Assembly: GCA_003242085.1 (NCBI GenBank)
Contig: QBML01000020.1
Location: 31,329 to 95,328 of the forward strand
DNA: 64,000 nt
Source of the DNA: Pseudanabaena frigida
GTDB taxonomy: Bacteria; Cyanobacteriota; Cyanobacteriia; Pseudanabaenales; Pseudanabaenaceae
Direction: 5' to 3'
A program made the position numbers and the translations under genes. The notes beneath the pieces were generated by a model. That model was not told the origin of the DNA. It saw only the letters and a list, made by a program, of their open reading frames with translations, and searched no databases. Shown one piece after another: positions 55,550 through 63,953 of the stretch; the stretch's first letter is position 1, and each line of letters begins with the position of its first letter.

Positions 55550-56713
55550 TCAAACAATTTTGACTTTGGAGGCAGCATCTGTTGCCTTCTGACGGGCTTC
55601 TGTTGCATCGCTTCCTTTAGCTAAAGCCACACCCATGCGGCGATAGGGACGAGAATCTGGTTTACCAAATAAACGAATTTCTGTGTTGGGAATAGCAAGG
55701 GCTGCTTCTACGCCCGTAAAGGAAATTCTGTCACTGGTTTCGCTGGCAAGAATGACGGCACTGGCGGACGGACTGAGCAATTCAATGGTGGGAATCGGTA
55801 AGCCGAGAATCGCCCGTAAATGGAGTTCAAATTCGTTGAGATTTTGGGAGATGAGAGTAACCATTCCTGTGTCATGGGGACGAGGAGATAGTTCAGAGAA
55901 AATTACTTCGTCTTTAGTGATAAAAAATTCCACCCCAAAAATACCTGCACCTCCGAGTTTATCGGTGATCTTGCGGGCAATGTCCTGTGCATCCTTGACT
56001 TGATCAGGAGTTAAGCCAACGGGCTGCCATGATTCTTGATAGTCACCTCGTTCCTGACGATGCCCGATCGCTTCGCAAAATAGAGTCTCGCCCTGCCATT
56101 GACGGATCGTCAATAGGGTAATTTCAACTTCAAAATTGATAAATTCCTCAATGATGATCTTGGCAGTATCACCACGACCTCCAGCGATCGCATAATCCCA
56201 CGCTTTTTCCAATTCATCGGCAGAATTGACAACCGATTGCCCCTTACCAGAAGAAGACATCACGGGTTTAATCACATTCGGAAAACCAATTTCAGCGGCA
56301 ACGGTTTTCAATTCGTCGAGGCTATTAGCATAGGCATATTTAGCAGTTCGCAAGCCTAATTCATGACTTGCTAAATCGCGAATGCGATCGCGGTTCATCG
56401 TGAAATTGGTAGCAGCAGCAGTAGGAATGACGTTGTAACCCTGAGCTTCCAGTTCCAGCAATTTCTCGGTGCGGATTGCTTCCACTTCTGGCACGATCAG
56501 ATCGGGTTGATGTTTTTTCACAACTGCTTCGAGTGCCTCGCCATCCAACATCGAGATTACTTCCCGATAATCGGCAACTTGCATCGCAGGCGCATTGTCA
56601 TAGCGATCGACTGCAATTACCGTATTACCGAGTCTTTGGGCGGCAATAACAACCTCCTTGCCCAATTCCCCAGAACCAAGCAGCATGATTTTTTTCGGTA
56701 ATGCGATCGCCAT
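55550..56713 (-). CDS. purT: Phosphoribosylglycinamide formyltransferase 2 (formate-dependent)
   Basis: From ATG 56713 the protein has 387 residues; a GTG three codons earlier is open. PurT family features are [40 protein letters not shown] (as IAVDRY here), the ATP-grasp [14 protein letters not shown] and the late [17 protein letters not shown]. It makes formyl-GAR from GAR, formate and ATP in purine synthesis. It is a housekeeping gene placed among accessory catabolic genes, possibly using formate released locally, but this link is only inference. Confidence 0.95.
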   Translation of the reverse strand: MAIALPKKIMLLGSGELGKEVVIAAQRLGNTVIAVDRYDNAPAMQVADYREVISMLDGEALEAVVKKHQPDLIVPEVEAIRTEKLLELEAQGYNVIPTAAATNFTMNRDRIRDLASHELGLRTAKYAYANSLDELKTVAAEIGFPNVIKPVMSSSGKGQSVVNSADELEKAWDYAIAGGRGDTAKIIIEEFINFEVEITLLTIRQWQGETLFCEAIGHRQERGDYQESWQPVGLTPDQVKDAQDIARKITDKLGGAGIFGVEFFITKDEVIFSELSPRPHDTGMVTLISQNLNEFELHLRAILGLPIPTIELLSPSASAVILASETSDRISFTGVEAALAIPNTEIRLFGKPDSRPYRRMGVALAKGSDATEARQKATDAASKVKIV

Positions 56714-56784
56714 TGAATTCACCTTGAGTCACCTTGTTATTTCACAAAACAGCTACATCATACCGCTTTTAGCTGTAACGCCAA

Positions 56785-56817
56785 AAAGGGAAGCTATATT
56801 TTACATAGCTTCCCTTT
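56785..56817. terminator. Terminator-like hairpin after the monooxygenase gene
   Basis: AAAGGGAAGCTAT and ATAGCTTCCCTTT pair perfectly (13 bp) around a 7-base loop, 58 bp beyond the monooxygenase stop on the minus strand and upstream of purT. Likely separates the two transcripts. Confidence 0.6.
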
Positions 56818-56875
56818 GATGATTATTCAGAAAAATGCGATCGCTAAAAAGCCAAAAATTAATTGCTAATAGTCT

Positions 56876-58234
56876 TTAAGCCACCAACTGTCTATCTCTA
56901 ACCTGAATCGTGTGCTGATTAGCAGGACGACGTAAACCAAGATTTTCGCGGAGAGTTTTCCCTTCATAGGCAGTGCGGAATAAGCCGCGCTCTTGGAGAA
57001 TGGGAACGACTAAATTTACAAAATCATCTAAGCCAGTGGGAAGGATCGGTGGCATGATGTTAAAGCCATCGGCAGCGCCATTGTCAAACCACTCTTGCAA
57101 CTGATCGGCAATGCTTTCAGGAGTACCGATAATTGTACGATGTCCGCGTGCAGTGGCAAGCGATCGATACAATTCGCGCAAAGTCAAACCTCGCGAAGCC
57201 AAATCCTTCACCAACTTCAAGCGACTCTTATTGTTATTGGTGTTAGATGGTAACTCTGGCGCGAGATCGTCTAAGGAATATCCCGATAAATCTACCCCGC
57301 GATAATATTGCTTCAAAATACCCCAAGCGACATCAGGATGAATGAGAGATTGCAGAAATTCATACTTCTCTTGCGCTTCCTCTTCCGTGCGTCCAATCAC
57401 AGGAAATGCGCCTGGCATAATTTTCAAATCATCAGGCGATCGCCCATACTTGGCAAGACGACCCTTAACATCGCTGTAAAATTCCTGAGCATCGGCTAGG
57501 GTTTGGTTAGCAGTGAAGATTACCTCGGCAGTTCGCGCCGCTAATTCTCGCCCTGGTTCCGAAGCACCCGCTTGTACGATGACAGGATAGCCTTGGGGGG
57601 GACGGGCGACATTCAGAGGTCCTTTGACAGAGAAATTCTTCCCTTTGTGATTGAGAGTATGCAATTTCTCTGCTTCAAAATAGATGCCAGATTCGCGATC
57701 GGCGATAAATGCATCATCTTCCCAACTATCCCAAAGTCCTTTAACAACTTCGATAAACTCCTCAGCTCTTTCGTAGCGTTGACTATGTTCGGGATGATGC
57801 TCTAAACCAAAGTTAGCCGCCGCGTTCTCATTGCCTGTAGTAACGACGTTCCATGCAGCACGACCATTACTGAGATGATCGAGAGAAGCAAATTTACGAG
57901 CTAAGGTATAGGGTTCTTCGTAGGTAGTGGAAGCAGTAGATACAAAACCAATATGCATGGTCACGGCGGAAAGTGCAGAAAAGAGGGTTACTGGCTCAAA
58001 GTGAGCAATCTTTCCATTACGTCTTTGGGTTTCAGGTGCGCCACCCCAGACCGCAGGGCTATCGGCAAGGAAGACTGTATCAAATAGACCCCGTTCCGCA
58101 GTTTGAGTGATTTGCTTATAATGCTCAAAATTATGTCCTGCATCGATTTGAGCGTCAGGATGTCTCCATGCCGATACATGATGACCAGTAGCTTGAATAA
58201 ATGCACCTAATCGAAATTGACGTTTTTGACTCAT
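56876..58234 (-). CDS. LLM flavin-dependent monooxygenase (NtaA/SnaA/DszA family)
   Basis: The 452-residue protein is of bacterial-luciferase type. RQFRLGAFIQATGHHVSAWRHPD, NFEHYKQITQTAERGLFDTVFLADSP, RKFASLDHLSNGRAAWNVVTTGNENAAANFG and VIVQAGASEPGRELAARTAEVIF are signature stretches of the NtaA/SnaA/SoxA(DszA) group. These FMNH2-dependent enzymes oxidise nitrilotriacetate, sulfones or alkanesulfonate-like substrates with a separate flavin reductase, which is not identified here. It lies next to a GST gene 56 bp upstream on the same strand, and with ssuA nearby a role in organosulfur cleavage is plausible. Confidence 0.92.
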   Translation of the reverse strand: MSQKRQFRLGAFIQATGHHVSAWRHPDAQIDAGHNFEHYKQITQTAERGLFDTVFLADSPAVWGGAPETQRRNGKIAHFEPVTLFSALSAVTMHIGFVSTASTTYEEPYTLARKFASLDHLSNGRAAWNVVTTGNENAAANFGLEHHPEHSQRYERAEEFIEVVKGLWDSWEDDAFIADRESGIYFEAEKLHTLNHKGKNFSVKGPLNVARPPQGYPVIVQAGASEPGRELAARTAEVIFTANQTLADAQEFYSDVKGRLAKYGRSPDDLKIMPGAFPVIGRTEEEAQEKYEFLQSLIHPDVAWGILKQYYRGVDLSGYSLDDLAPELPSNTNNNKSRLKLVKDLASRGLTLRELYRSLATARGHRTIIGTPESIADQLQEWFDNGAADGFNIMPPILPTGLDDFVNLVVPILQERGLFRTAYEGKTLRENLGLRRPANQHTIQVRDRQLVA

Positions 58235-58259
58235 GGTTTTTCTCTAAAAGTTTTTAAAG

Positions 58260-58290
58260 TAATTGTGTGGCGCGAAGCGCCACACAATTA
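58260..58290. terminator. Palindrome at the GST stop
   Basis: TAATTGTGTGGCGC and GCGCCACACAATTA are perfect complements around GAA. It starts right after the GST stop codon and lies 25 bp before the monooxygenase start, inside the probable transcript. Core type GCGCGAAGCGC. Confidence 0.65.
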
Positions 58291-58959
58291 CTAAGCAGCA
58301 ACAGGCTGTTGAATAAATCGTGAATAGCGTCCAATGTAGAAATTGACAGGATTGGCGATCGCTTTGACCGCAGGGCGATCGCTAACAGCATCCCACCAAA
58401 GTTTTACACGCACAGCTTCTGTAGGAATCGTGTAATTGCGATAATGTTCAAGGGTGGGAATGCGCTCGAACCAAGGATAGAACGTGAGATCGACAAGGGA
58501 AATATTTTCGCCAAACCAGTAAGCACCATCACCAGAGAGCTTAGCTAAGGCTTCATTCTCAATGAATAAAATTGCCTCGTTTAATTCAGCTCGACCTTGC
58601 TCCTGTTCTTCAGCAGTCTTGCCGCGTAATAACTTACCGAAAGCTGCTGTGAATTTGGTATTGGCATAGTCAATCCAGATTCTAGCGATCGCTCTGGAAC
58701 CAGCATCCTTTGGCAGTAATGCGGGTTCTGGAAAGACTTCTTCTAGATATTCATTGATGATTGCTGATTCATAAACTTCATTCTCACCATGACGGAGCGC
58801 AGGAACTTTGCCATACTTGGAAATTGTGGAGAACCATTCAGGCTTGTTCTGTAAATCAATTTCCGTATATTCAAAGTCAATCCCTTTTTCGCCTAAGACA
58901 AGACGAGTACGATGAGCATAGGGACAGGCTTTGGCACTGTAGAGTTGGATTTTGGACAT
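58291..58959 (-). CDS. Glutathione S-transferase, Cys-type active site
   Basis: A 222-residue paralogue of the GST at 44420. The N-terminal segment [23 protein letters not shown] has Cys12 in a CPYA motif, as in omega- and tau-like or glutathionyl-hydroquinone-reductase-like enzymes. The paralogue has Ser12. The rest ([42 protein letters not shown]) is nearly the same. The Cys form suggests thiol transfer or dethiolation rather than simple conjugation. It is bordered by palindromes on both sides. Confidence 0.92.
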   Translation of the reverse strand: MSKIQLYSAKACPYAHRTRLVLGEKGIDFEYTEIDLQNKPEWFSTISKYGKVPALRHGENEVYESAIINEYLEEVFPEPALLPKDAGSRAIARIWIDYANTKFTAAFGKLLRGKTAEEQEQGRAELNEAILFIENEALAKLSGDGAYWFGENISLVDLTFYPWFERIPTLEHYRNYTIPTEAVRVKLWWDAVSDRPAVKAIANPVNFYIGRYSRFIQQPVAA

Positions 58960-58977
58960 AGCAATAGTTTTAATAAT

Positions 58978-59008
58978 GTTTTTAGAGCGCGCGAAGCGCT
59001 CTAAAAAC
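58978..59008. terminator. Palindrome after the Tas-like reductase
   Basis: GTTTTTAGAGCGC and GCGCTCTAAAAAC pair perfectly around GCGAA. It lies 2 bp after the reductase stop on the minus strand and 19 bp before the GST start. Confidence 0.65.
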
Positions 59009-59010
59009 GT

Positions 59011-60048
59011 TTACTGTGCGGGGTTGGGATAAAGAGAATTTACATTTTCAATCTCGGCAAAAATTGCAGAATCTAATTCCACATTGACGCTATCGAGATC
59101 CTCCTTTAGCTGATCTAAACTAGTCGCGCCGACGATCGTACTTGCCACAAACCAACGACTACGGACAAAGGCTAGAGCTAGAGCCGATGGCTTAATGTTG
59201 TGCGCCTTGGCAATTTCCACATATGCCGCGACAGCGTTGGTCACGTTGGGCTTGCGGTAGCGATCGCCAAATCCTGAAAAGGTATTAAGACGCGCTTTTG
59301 GAGGATTGTCATGAAGATATTTACCTGTTAATAGACCAAAGGCAAGAGGGCTGTAAGCAAGAAGTGGCACATTAGTATGATGGGAAGCTTCAGCTAATGC
59401 TCCATCAAAGGCGCGGTTCAAGAGGCTATAGGCATTTTGAATCGAAACAATCTTTGGTAGCCCCTTCTTTTTCGCAACATGGGTAAACTTCGCAAGACCC
59501 CAAGGAGTCTCGTTACTAACACCAAGATGGCGAATCTTACCCGCTTTAATCAGGTCATCAAATACGGCGAGTTGTTCGGAAATGGGAACAGTTTCATGTT
59601 CTTTGGTAACGTCATAAACCGTTTCTCCAAAACGAGGCACATAGCGATCAGGCCAGTGGATTTGATAGAGGTCGATATAATCGGTTTGCAGGCGTTTCAG
59701 GCTGTCATTAACCGCTTGTTCGATATTTTGGCGATCGATCTTCTGCACGCCACTACGGAGCCAAGCAAATCCACGCCCAGGCCCTGCGATTTTAGTCGCA
59801 ACTAGAACTTTGTCGCGTTGACGCTTTGCTAGCCATTCACCGATATAGCTTTCGGTTAAACCTTGAGTCTTCTCTTGTACTGGCACGGGATACATTTCCG
59901 CCGCATCAAGGAAGTTCACACCACGATCGAAGGCATAATCTAATTGTTCGTGGGCTTCAGCGATCGTGTTCTGATTTCCCCAAGTCATCGTACCGAGGGT
60001 AATTTCCGAAACTTGTAAATCGCTATCGCCAAGTTTGTTGTATTTCAT
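59011..60048 (-). CDS. tas: Aldo/keto reductase, Tas-like
   Basis: The 345-residue protein begins MKYNKLGDSDLQVSEITLGTMTWG and then NTIAEAHEQLDYAFDRGVNF with LDAAEMYPVPVQEKTQGLTE. This is close to Escherichia coli Tas, a member of the AKR superfamily with the Asp-Tyr-Lys-His tetrad (Tyr in EMYPV, Lys in VATKIAG, His in YQIHWPD). The assignment rests on memory of the E. coli sequence. It is the promoter-proximal gene of a likely tas - GST - monooxygenase transcript, directed by the conserved element copy B. Confidence 0.92.
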   Translation of the reverse strand: MKYNKLGDSDLQVSEITLGTMTWGNQNTIAEAHEQLDYAFDRGVNFLDAAEMYPVPVQEKTQGLTESYIGEWLAKRQRDKVLVATKIAGPGRGFAWLRSGVQKIDRQNIEQAVNDSLKRLQTDYIDLYQIHWPDRYVPRFGETVYDVTKEHETVPISEQLAVFDDLIKAGKIRHLGVSNETPWGLAKFTHVAKKKGLPKIVSIQNAYSLLNRAFDGALAEASHHTNVPLLAYSPLAFGLLTGKYLHDNPPKARLNTFSGFGDRYRKPNVTNAVAAYVEIAKAHNIKPSALALAFVRSRWFVASTIVGATSLDQLKEDLDSVNVELDSAIFAEIENVNSLYPNPAQ

Positions 60049-60147
60049 ATCAGTAATATATAAAGTTTCTTATTGAGAGAAATTTAGTATTGGGGAAAAT
60101 CTTTTGTGCAAAGGATCTAAATTCTATGAGAAGGCGAAATCTATATC

Positions 60148-60316
60148 CTCGTTATCCGATTGACTTGTCGTAGATTATTTTGTAAGTCTGCCATAGGTGT
60201 GTCGCAAACATATGTCTTCTAGATTACAATTCTACGAAGTACTAATTATTAGTCTATCTAAATATTATGTTTAATTGCTTTCGAATGTCCAGAGATAGAG
60301 GATTTCCCATTGGGAG
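60148..60316 (-). promoter_or_regulatory. Conserved upstream element of the sulfur-type cluster, copy B
   Basis: This 169 bp region lies 99 bp upstream of the tas-like gene. It shares blocks with 55293-55476: CTCGTTATCCGATTG, TTGTCGTAGATTA, GCCATAGGTG, ATGTCTTCTAGATTACAA, ACTAATTATTAGT (60241-60253), TATCTAAATAT and TTCCCATTGGGAG. The blocks keep nearly the same spacing while the sequences between them differ, as expected for functional sites. It should control the tas - GST - monooxygenase unit. Confidence 0.7.
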
Positions 60317-60341
60317 CAGTAAATTGAAAGCTGTGATACAA

Positions 60342-60371
60342 AAAAAGCGCCAGTAAAAACTGGCGCTTTTT
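60342..60371 (-). terminator. Rho-independent-type terminator of the haloperoxidase gene
   Basis: AAAAAGCGCCAGT and ACTGGCGCTTTTT form perfect 13-bp arms around AAAA. Read on the minus strand it ends in a T run, a textbook intrinsic terminator 20 bp beyond the haloperoxidase stop. Confidence 0.8.
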
Positions 60372-60391
60372 GATTGATAAATCTCTAAAAA

Positions 60392-61696
60392 CTAGAGTGG
60401 CTTTAAACTGTTGTTGAAAGCGTTCTCTGCAACTTGATGACCTAAGGCTGTTCCTTGGATATCAGCTACGCGAGTATGAATACCACCCCAAACCCGTGCA
60501 TTCTCATTTTCTTTGGAAATTTGGGAAAAGCTAGTGTAGTAGCGTGTTACCGCACCCGCAGGGAAAGTAAAAGATAGTTTGACATCATCACTATTAAAGA
60601 ACTTTTGCAAGATCTTCTCAGCTGCTCCGGAAGTTACAGAATGTCCAGAGATGTAATCGGGATGGGCAGGGGTGATAATTAGAGGTTCCCAATTCGGATC
60701 GGCGGTAATAGAAGGATTACCAATTTTTTCAGCGTTACGAATTGCGGTTACAGGACGCAAGAAATTATATTTGTATTTGACCTCATAGCCTGCAATGTAA
60801 GCATCGGTAATTGCGAAGTTGACAAGGGCAAATAATCTTGCATTTTCGATTAAGCTATTGCCTTTGGCGATCGCGGCTGAACGCGCCGCCGCATTCCATA
60901 GTACTGGTGTATTAATTGTCCAGAAGATTGCTACTGAGGTTTGATCGGCGTTGCGGACTTTGCTATTTCTACCACCAACATTTTTAACTTCATTAATATC
61001 TTTTGCATACTCGGCGCTGGTCACAGCAGGTGGTGTAGGTACTTGAAACTGCTCCTTATTTTGGAAGGTAAAAGGAGTAATGTTGGAAAACTGGGTAAAT
61101 ATTGGGGGCGTATAGGCTGGTGGAGTAGGCTGCCATGCGCTAGCACCAGTAGCGGGTTTGTAATCGACCTTAGCATCCCAACCATCTTTACTACGGATTG
61201 CTAAAATCTTTTCCGCAACTTCTCTTCCTAACTTAACGCCGTCATTTTCAGCGCGACCATCAGGGATTTTCTTTAGAGAGGCTTGGAGAGCCTTATCGAG
61301 ATTTTCTTTTTGAGCAGGATAAAGCTTTGTCAGAACTGTATAACCTGCGGAGGCTACTGCCGCATCAGCCGAGGTACCTGTGGGAGCAGTAGTATCGATC
61401 GCATAGGGAGTATAGCGACGATCGATCGCATTAACTGCATCAAAAATGGCGGCATGGGAAATACTCAGGCTTCTTGCCTGTAAAGGTGCAGCTATGCCTT
61501 GGGTGGTAGCGATCGCTGTATTATTCCAGTCAATTACCGCATCAGCCGTATTTGCAGCTTGGGCTGAGTCCAGACTGGAAGCATTGAGTGAATTTGAAAA
61601 TAAATTGGGAATGCCTAAAACGACTAGCAGAGAGACTAAACCGAATGCAATAAACCGCGAAGTAGCTCGCCAGTTTGTCTTAACTTCATAACGCAC
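60392..61696 (-). CDS. Vanadium-haloperoxidase-family protein, secreted
   Basis: The gene can open at TTG 61717 (441 residues) or GTG 61696 (434 residues). No ATG is near, and the GTG is preferred. A signal-type hydrophobic segment FIAFGLVSLLVVLGIPNLF is near the N-terminus. The vanadate/phosphate pocket of the PAP2/vanadium haloperoxidase fold is intact: KYNFLRPVTAIRNA, HPDYISGHSVTSGAAE (with SGH), and RVWGGIHTRVADIQGTALGH (Arg408, His414 and His427 in the 441-residue numbering). It may oxidise halides with peroxide at the cell surface, or act as a phosphatase; the family alone does not decide. Confidence 0.85.
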   Translation of the reverse strand: MRYEVKTNWRATSRFIAFGLVSLLVVLGIPNLFSNSLNASSLDSAQAANTADAVIDWNNTAIATTQGIAAPLQARSLSISHAAIFDAVNAIDRRYTPYAIDTTAPTGTSADAAVASAGYTVLTKLYPAQKENLDKALQASLKKIPDGRAENDGVKLGREVAEKILAIRSKDGWDAKVDYKPATGASAWQPTPPAYTPPIFTQFSNITPFTFQNKEQFQVPTPPAVTSAEYAKDINEVKNVGGRNSKVRNADQTSVAIFWTINTPVLWNAAARSAAIAKGNSLIENARLFALVNFAITDAYIAGYEVKYKYNFLRPVTAIRNAEKIGNPSITADPNWEPLIITPAHPDYISGHSVTSGAAEKILQKFFNSDDVKLSFTFPAGAVTRYYTSFSQISKENENARVWGGIHTRVADIQGTALGHQVAENAFNNSLKPL

Positions 61697-61735
61697 TGTT
61701 ATACACCTAAATTCCAATAGGGATACCGTAGATTA

Positions 61736-61764
61736 ATTCTATGTAAATCATCTAGCTATGTCAA
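61736..61764 (-). promoter_or_regulatory. Sigma70-type promoter of the haloperoxidase gene
   Basis: On the minus strand TTGACA (61759-61764) and TAGAAT (61736-61741) are separated by exactly 17 bp. A start point near 61729 would leave a short leader before GTG 61696. The TAATCTACG that follows is also present in the conserved elements at 55293 and 60148. Confidence 0.65.
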
Positions 61765-61794
61765 TGTTTGAAATTTCAGTGCTTGAATACTAAA

Positions 61795-62071
61795 AAACAA
61801 AGGATGATGAAATCGCCCTTTGTTTAAGCCTGCGCAAGGATTTTATGGTGAGTCCGACGCAGATATGAGTAAAGATTTAGCGTAGCGTTAGTATTTCTAC
61901 TTAAGCCATAATGTTTAGTACTAGTCTTGTCTAACTACTTTGTATGGCGTAGAAGCGCTTCTGTAATTTGACAGAAGGCATATCCCAAAAAATTAGGTAA
62001 TGTTAACTCACTAGCAAAGTCTTTTTCCTAGTAAATTTCAAAGCCAGTCACACCTCCTCGTGGCTGGCTTT
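61795..62071. other. Intergenic region with two hairpins, no gene
   Basis: The 484 bp gap between the haloperoxidase and DUF2808 genes holds a hairpin AAACAAAGG/CCTTTGTTT (61795-61825) and a second AAAGCCAGTCAC/GTGGCTGGCTTT (62040-62071, one wobble). The latter, read on the minus strand, is a terminator candidate for the DUF2808 gene. The 62098 palindrome and the haloperoxidase promoter are listed separately. No ORF or RNA gene is recognisable between them. Confidence 0.5.
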
Positions 62072-62097
62072 ACTACGTGTAAGAGACAGAACAAATC

Positions 62098-62152
62098 AAA
62101 ACCCAAATAAATAAAGAATGAGCTTCGCTCATCCTTTATTTATTTGGGTTTT
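62098..62152. terminator. Palindrome after the DUF2808 gene
   Basis: AAAACCCAAATAAATAAAGA continuing to GAGC (26 bases) pairs with its partner around TTC with one wobble. Its outer arm AAAACCCAAATAAATA is identical to that at 33863 while the core differs (ATGAGC instead of GGCAGCGC). The following GGTTTTATGTCCTA is also shared with 33863. It lies 50 bp beyond the stop of the minus-strand gene. Confidence 0.7.
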
Positions 62153-62201
62153 ATGTCCTACATTGACCGCAAAATAGAAGAGCTTTGCACGATTCATCTC
62201 C

Positions 62202-62786
62202 TTAAAATGTAGGCGCTAAAGCTCCATAAAAGAAGGTGTTGTAAATACCTAATCTGCCATAGCCAATTAACTGACCTTGGGATTCCTGAGAATTGTTAAA
62301 TGTAGTTACCCCAAAGACATACTCGCCTTCTAGACTGGGGTTGCTGACTGGGCGCAAGCCAACAATTACAGTCTTACCTGCAGCAACGGGGGAAGTGAAA
62401 ATAACGGATACGTCTCTAGTATTGGGATCGATCGCAGTTGTAGTTTCTAAGGTCGTACGATCGCCTGATGGTTCTTGAATGTAGGCAGTTGTACGATCGC
62501 TGGCGAAGTTAATTGGCTCAATGGGATCTTTTTGAGCGATCGTCACCTTTTGTAAAGATGCACCTGCTTCTTTAGGGACAGATATTTGAAATGAATAGGT
62601 GGCATTACGAGTATTAGGATCGCGATCGCTAGTATCTGTAGAGATTAAGCTGGGAACTTGGATAAAGCCTGTTTTTGCAGATAGTGACGTTAATTCTTCA
62701 GCGATCGCGCTATTACTTACCGCAACGATACTTAGAGAAGTTGCCATAAACAGGGCGGAAACAGTTAGTTGTGTGAGGTATTTCAT
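62202..62786 (-). CDS. DUF2808 exported cyanobacterial protein
   Basis: The 194-residue protein has a signal peptide (MKYLTQLTVSALFMATSLSIVAVSNSAIA). The mature domain reads YSFQISVPKEAGASLQKVTIAQKDPIEPINF, matching the start of the DUF2808 domain found in cyanobacteria. It continues with AGKTVIVGLRPVSNPSLEGEYVFGVTTF and ends GYGRLGIYNTFF. The function of the family is unknown; members are periplasmic or surface proteins. Monocistronic. Confidence 0.85.
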   Translation of the reverse strand: MKYLTQLTVSALFMATSLSIVAVSNSAIAEELTSLSAKTGFIQVPSLISTDTSDRDPNTRNATYSFQISVPKEAGASLQKVTIAQKDPIEPINFASDRTTAYIQEPSGDRTTLETTTAIDPNTRDVSVIFTSPVAAGKTVIVGLRPVSNPSLEGEYVFGVTTFNNSQESQGQLIGYGRLGIYNTFFYGALAPTF

Positions 62787-63011
62787 ACTGATGTGCGTTG
62801 ATAGAGGATTGCTATATTAAGAAACATTACATTTGTTTCACTGAATACATTCTATCCCAAGAAATCAGTAGAAAGGGGATGAATAACTGATAAACCAATC
62901 ACAATATTTGATTGATTTAATAACTTAACAAATACCTATTATTTCGCGTTAATTTGTGTATTTAAATCTTAGTAATAATATGACGATTCTAAATTATAGA
63001 AAAGAGACTTA

Positions 63012-63061
63012 GGCTTTGCTCAGCCATCAATAATAATCTTTGGCCGAGCGAAACCGAAGCC
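63012..63061. repeat. GGCTTTGCTCAGCC-type palindrome
   Basis: GGCTTTGCTCAGCCA and TGGCCGAGCGAAACCGAAGCC form an imperfect stem around a 14-base loop. It is related to the repeats at 26705-26806 and lies 18 bp after the TauE/SafE gene, in terminator position. Confidence 0.65.
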
Positions 63062-63078
63062 CAAAATTTCGCAAATAA

Positions 63079-63840
63079 TTATTGATAAATCGTGTCATAA
63101 CCTAATTTAAGAATTAGTAAAGATACAATTACTAGAAATAGCTTTCTTACAAATTGACTACCTTTACTAATGGCTAACTTAGTACCGCAAAATGCTCCTA
63201 AAATATTACAAATTGCCATCGGAATCCCTATTTGATAAATGACATTATTCGTAAAGGCAAAGTAAAGAAGAGCTGCGAGATTAGTAGAAAAATTAATTAC
63301 TTTTGCAGAAGCAGAAGAGGTGAGAAAGCTATATCCAAAGATGCCGACAAAAGCAAAGATTAAAAAGCTGCCCGTACCAGGACCAAAGAATCCATCGTAA
63401 AAACCGACTACACAACCGATCGCGACACTATATAACCATTGTTGCGATCGACTAAGTTTTGAGGTTTGTAATAGTCCAAAATCTTTTTTGTTAAAGGTAT
63501 AGATTGCTACACTGATTAACAAAACTAAAATCACAGGACGCATTAAATTGGGATTAAGCAGATTGGTAGTTCTTGCGCCTAAGAAAGAAAAAATAAAAGC
63601 CGTCACCATTGCGGGAATTGTCGTTCCCCATTCAATTTTTTGTTGTTGAGCGTATTGATGTACGGCTATTGTGGTTCCTGAAATCGAGACAAACTTACTT
63701 GTTCCTAAGATGGGTGCGATAGCTGTATGTGGTAGCACGATCAACATCGCAGGTAGTTGAATCAGTCCACCTCCCCCGACCACCGCATCAATAAACCCTG
63801 CTAAAAGCGAAAATCCACAAAGCGTAAAGATCTCTATCAT
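63079..63840 (-). CDS. TauE/SafE-family sulfite/sulfoacetate-type anion permease
   Basis: A 253-residue membrane protein with about seven to eight helices. The two halves carry the typical GGGG-x-x-x-P and GFYDGFFGPGTGSF motifs: FIDAVVGGGGLIQLPAML near the start and VGFYDGFFGPGTGSFLIFAFVGIFG in the middle. This family moves sulfite, sulfoacetate or other organosulfur anions, mainly outward. It is placed near the sulfur-type genes (ssuA, monooxygenase) on the same strand, but is separated by the DUF2808 and haloperoxidase genes, so operon membership is not shown. Confidence 0.9.
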   Translation of the reverse strand: MIEIFTLCGFSLLAGFIDAVVGGGGLIQLPAMLIVLPHTAIAPILGTSKFVSISGTTIAVHQYAQQQKIEWGTTIPAMVTAFIFSFLGARTTNLLNPNLMRPVILVLLISVAIYTFNKKDFGLLQTSKLSRSQQWLYSVAIGCVVGFYDGFFGPGTGSFLIFAFVGIFGYSFLTSSASAKVINFSTNLAALLYFAFTNNVIYQIGIPMAICNILGAFCGTKLAISKGSQFVRKLFLVIVSLLILKLGYDTIYQ

Positions 63841-63892
63841 TTCTCAATTTAATATTTATAGCAATTTATAGCAGTAGCCATTTATAGGACAA

Positions 63893-63953
63893 AACCAAAA
63901 CCCAGAGGAGAGTGGTGGAGCTTTGCTCCACCACTCTCCTCTGGGTTTTGGTT
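63893..63953. repeat. Perfect 29-bp-arm palindrome at the right edge
   Basis: AACCAAAACCCAGAGGAGAG continuing to GGTGGAGC pairs perfectly with its complement around TTT. The outer AAAACCCA and core GAGCTTTGCTC link it to the main palindrome family. It lies 53 bp upstream of the TauE/SafE start, where a terminator for an unseen gene outside the window is possible. Confidence 0.7.
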
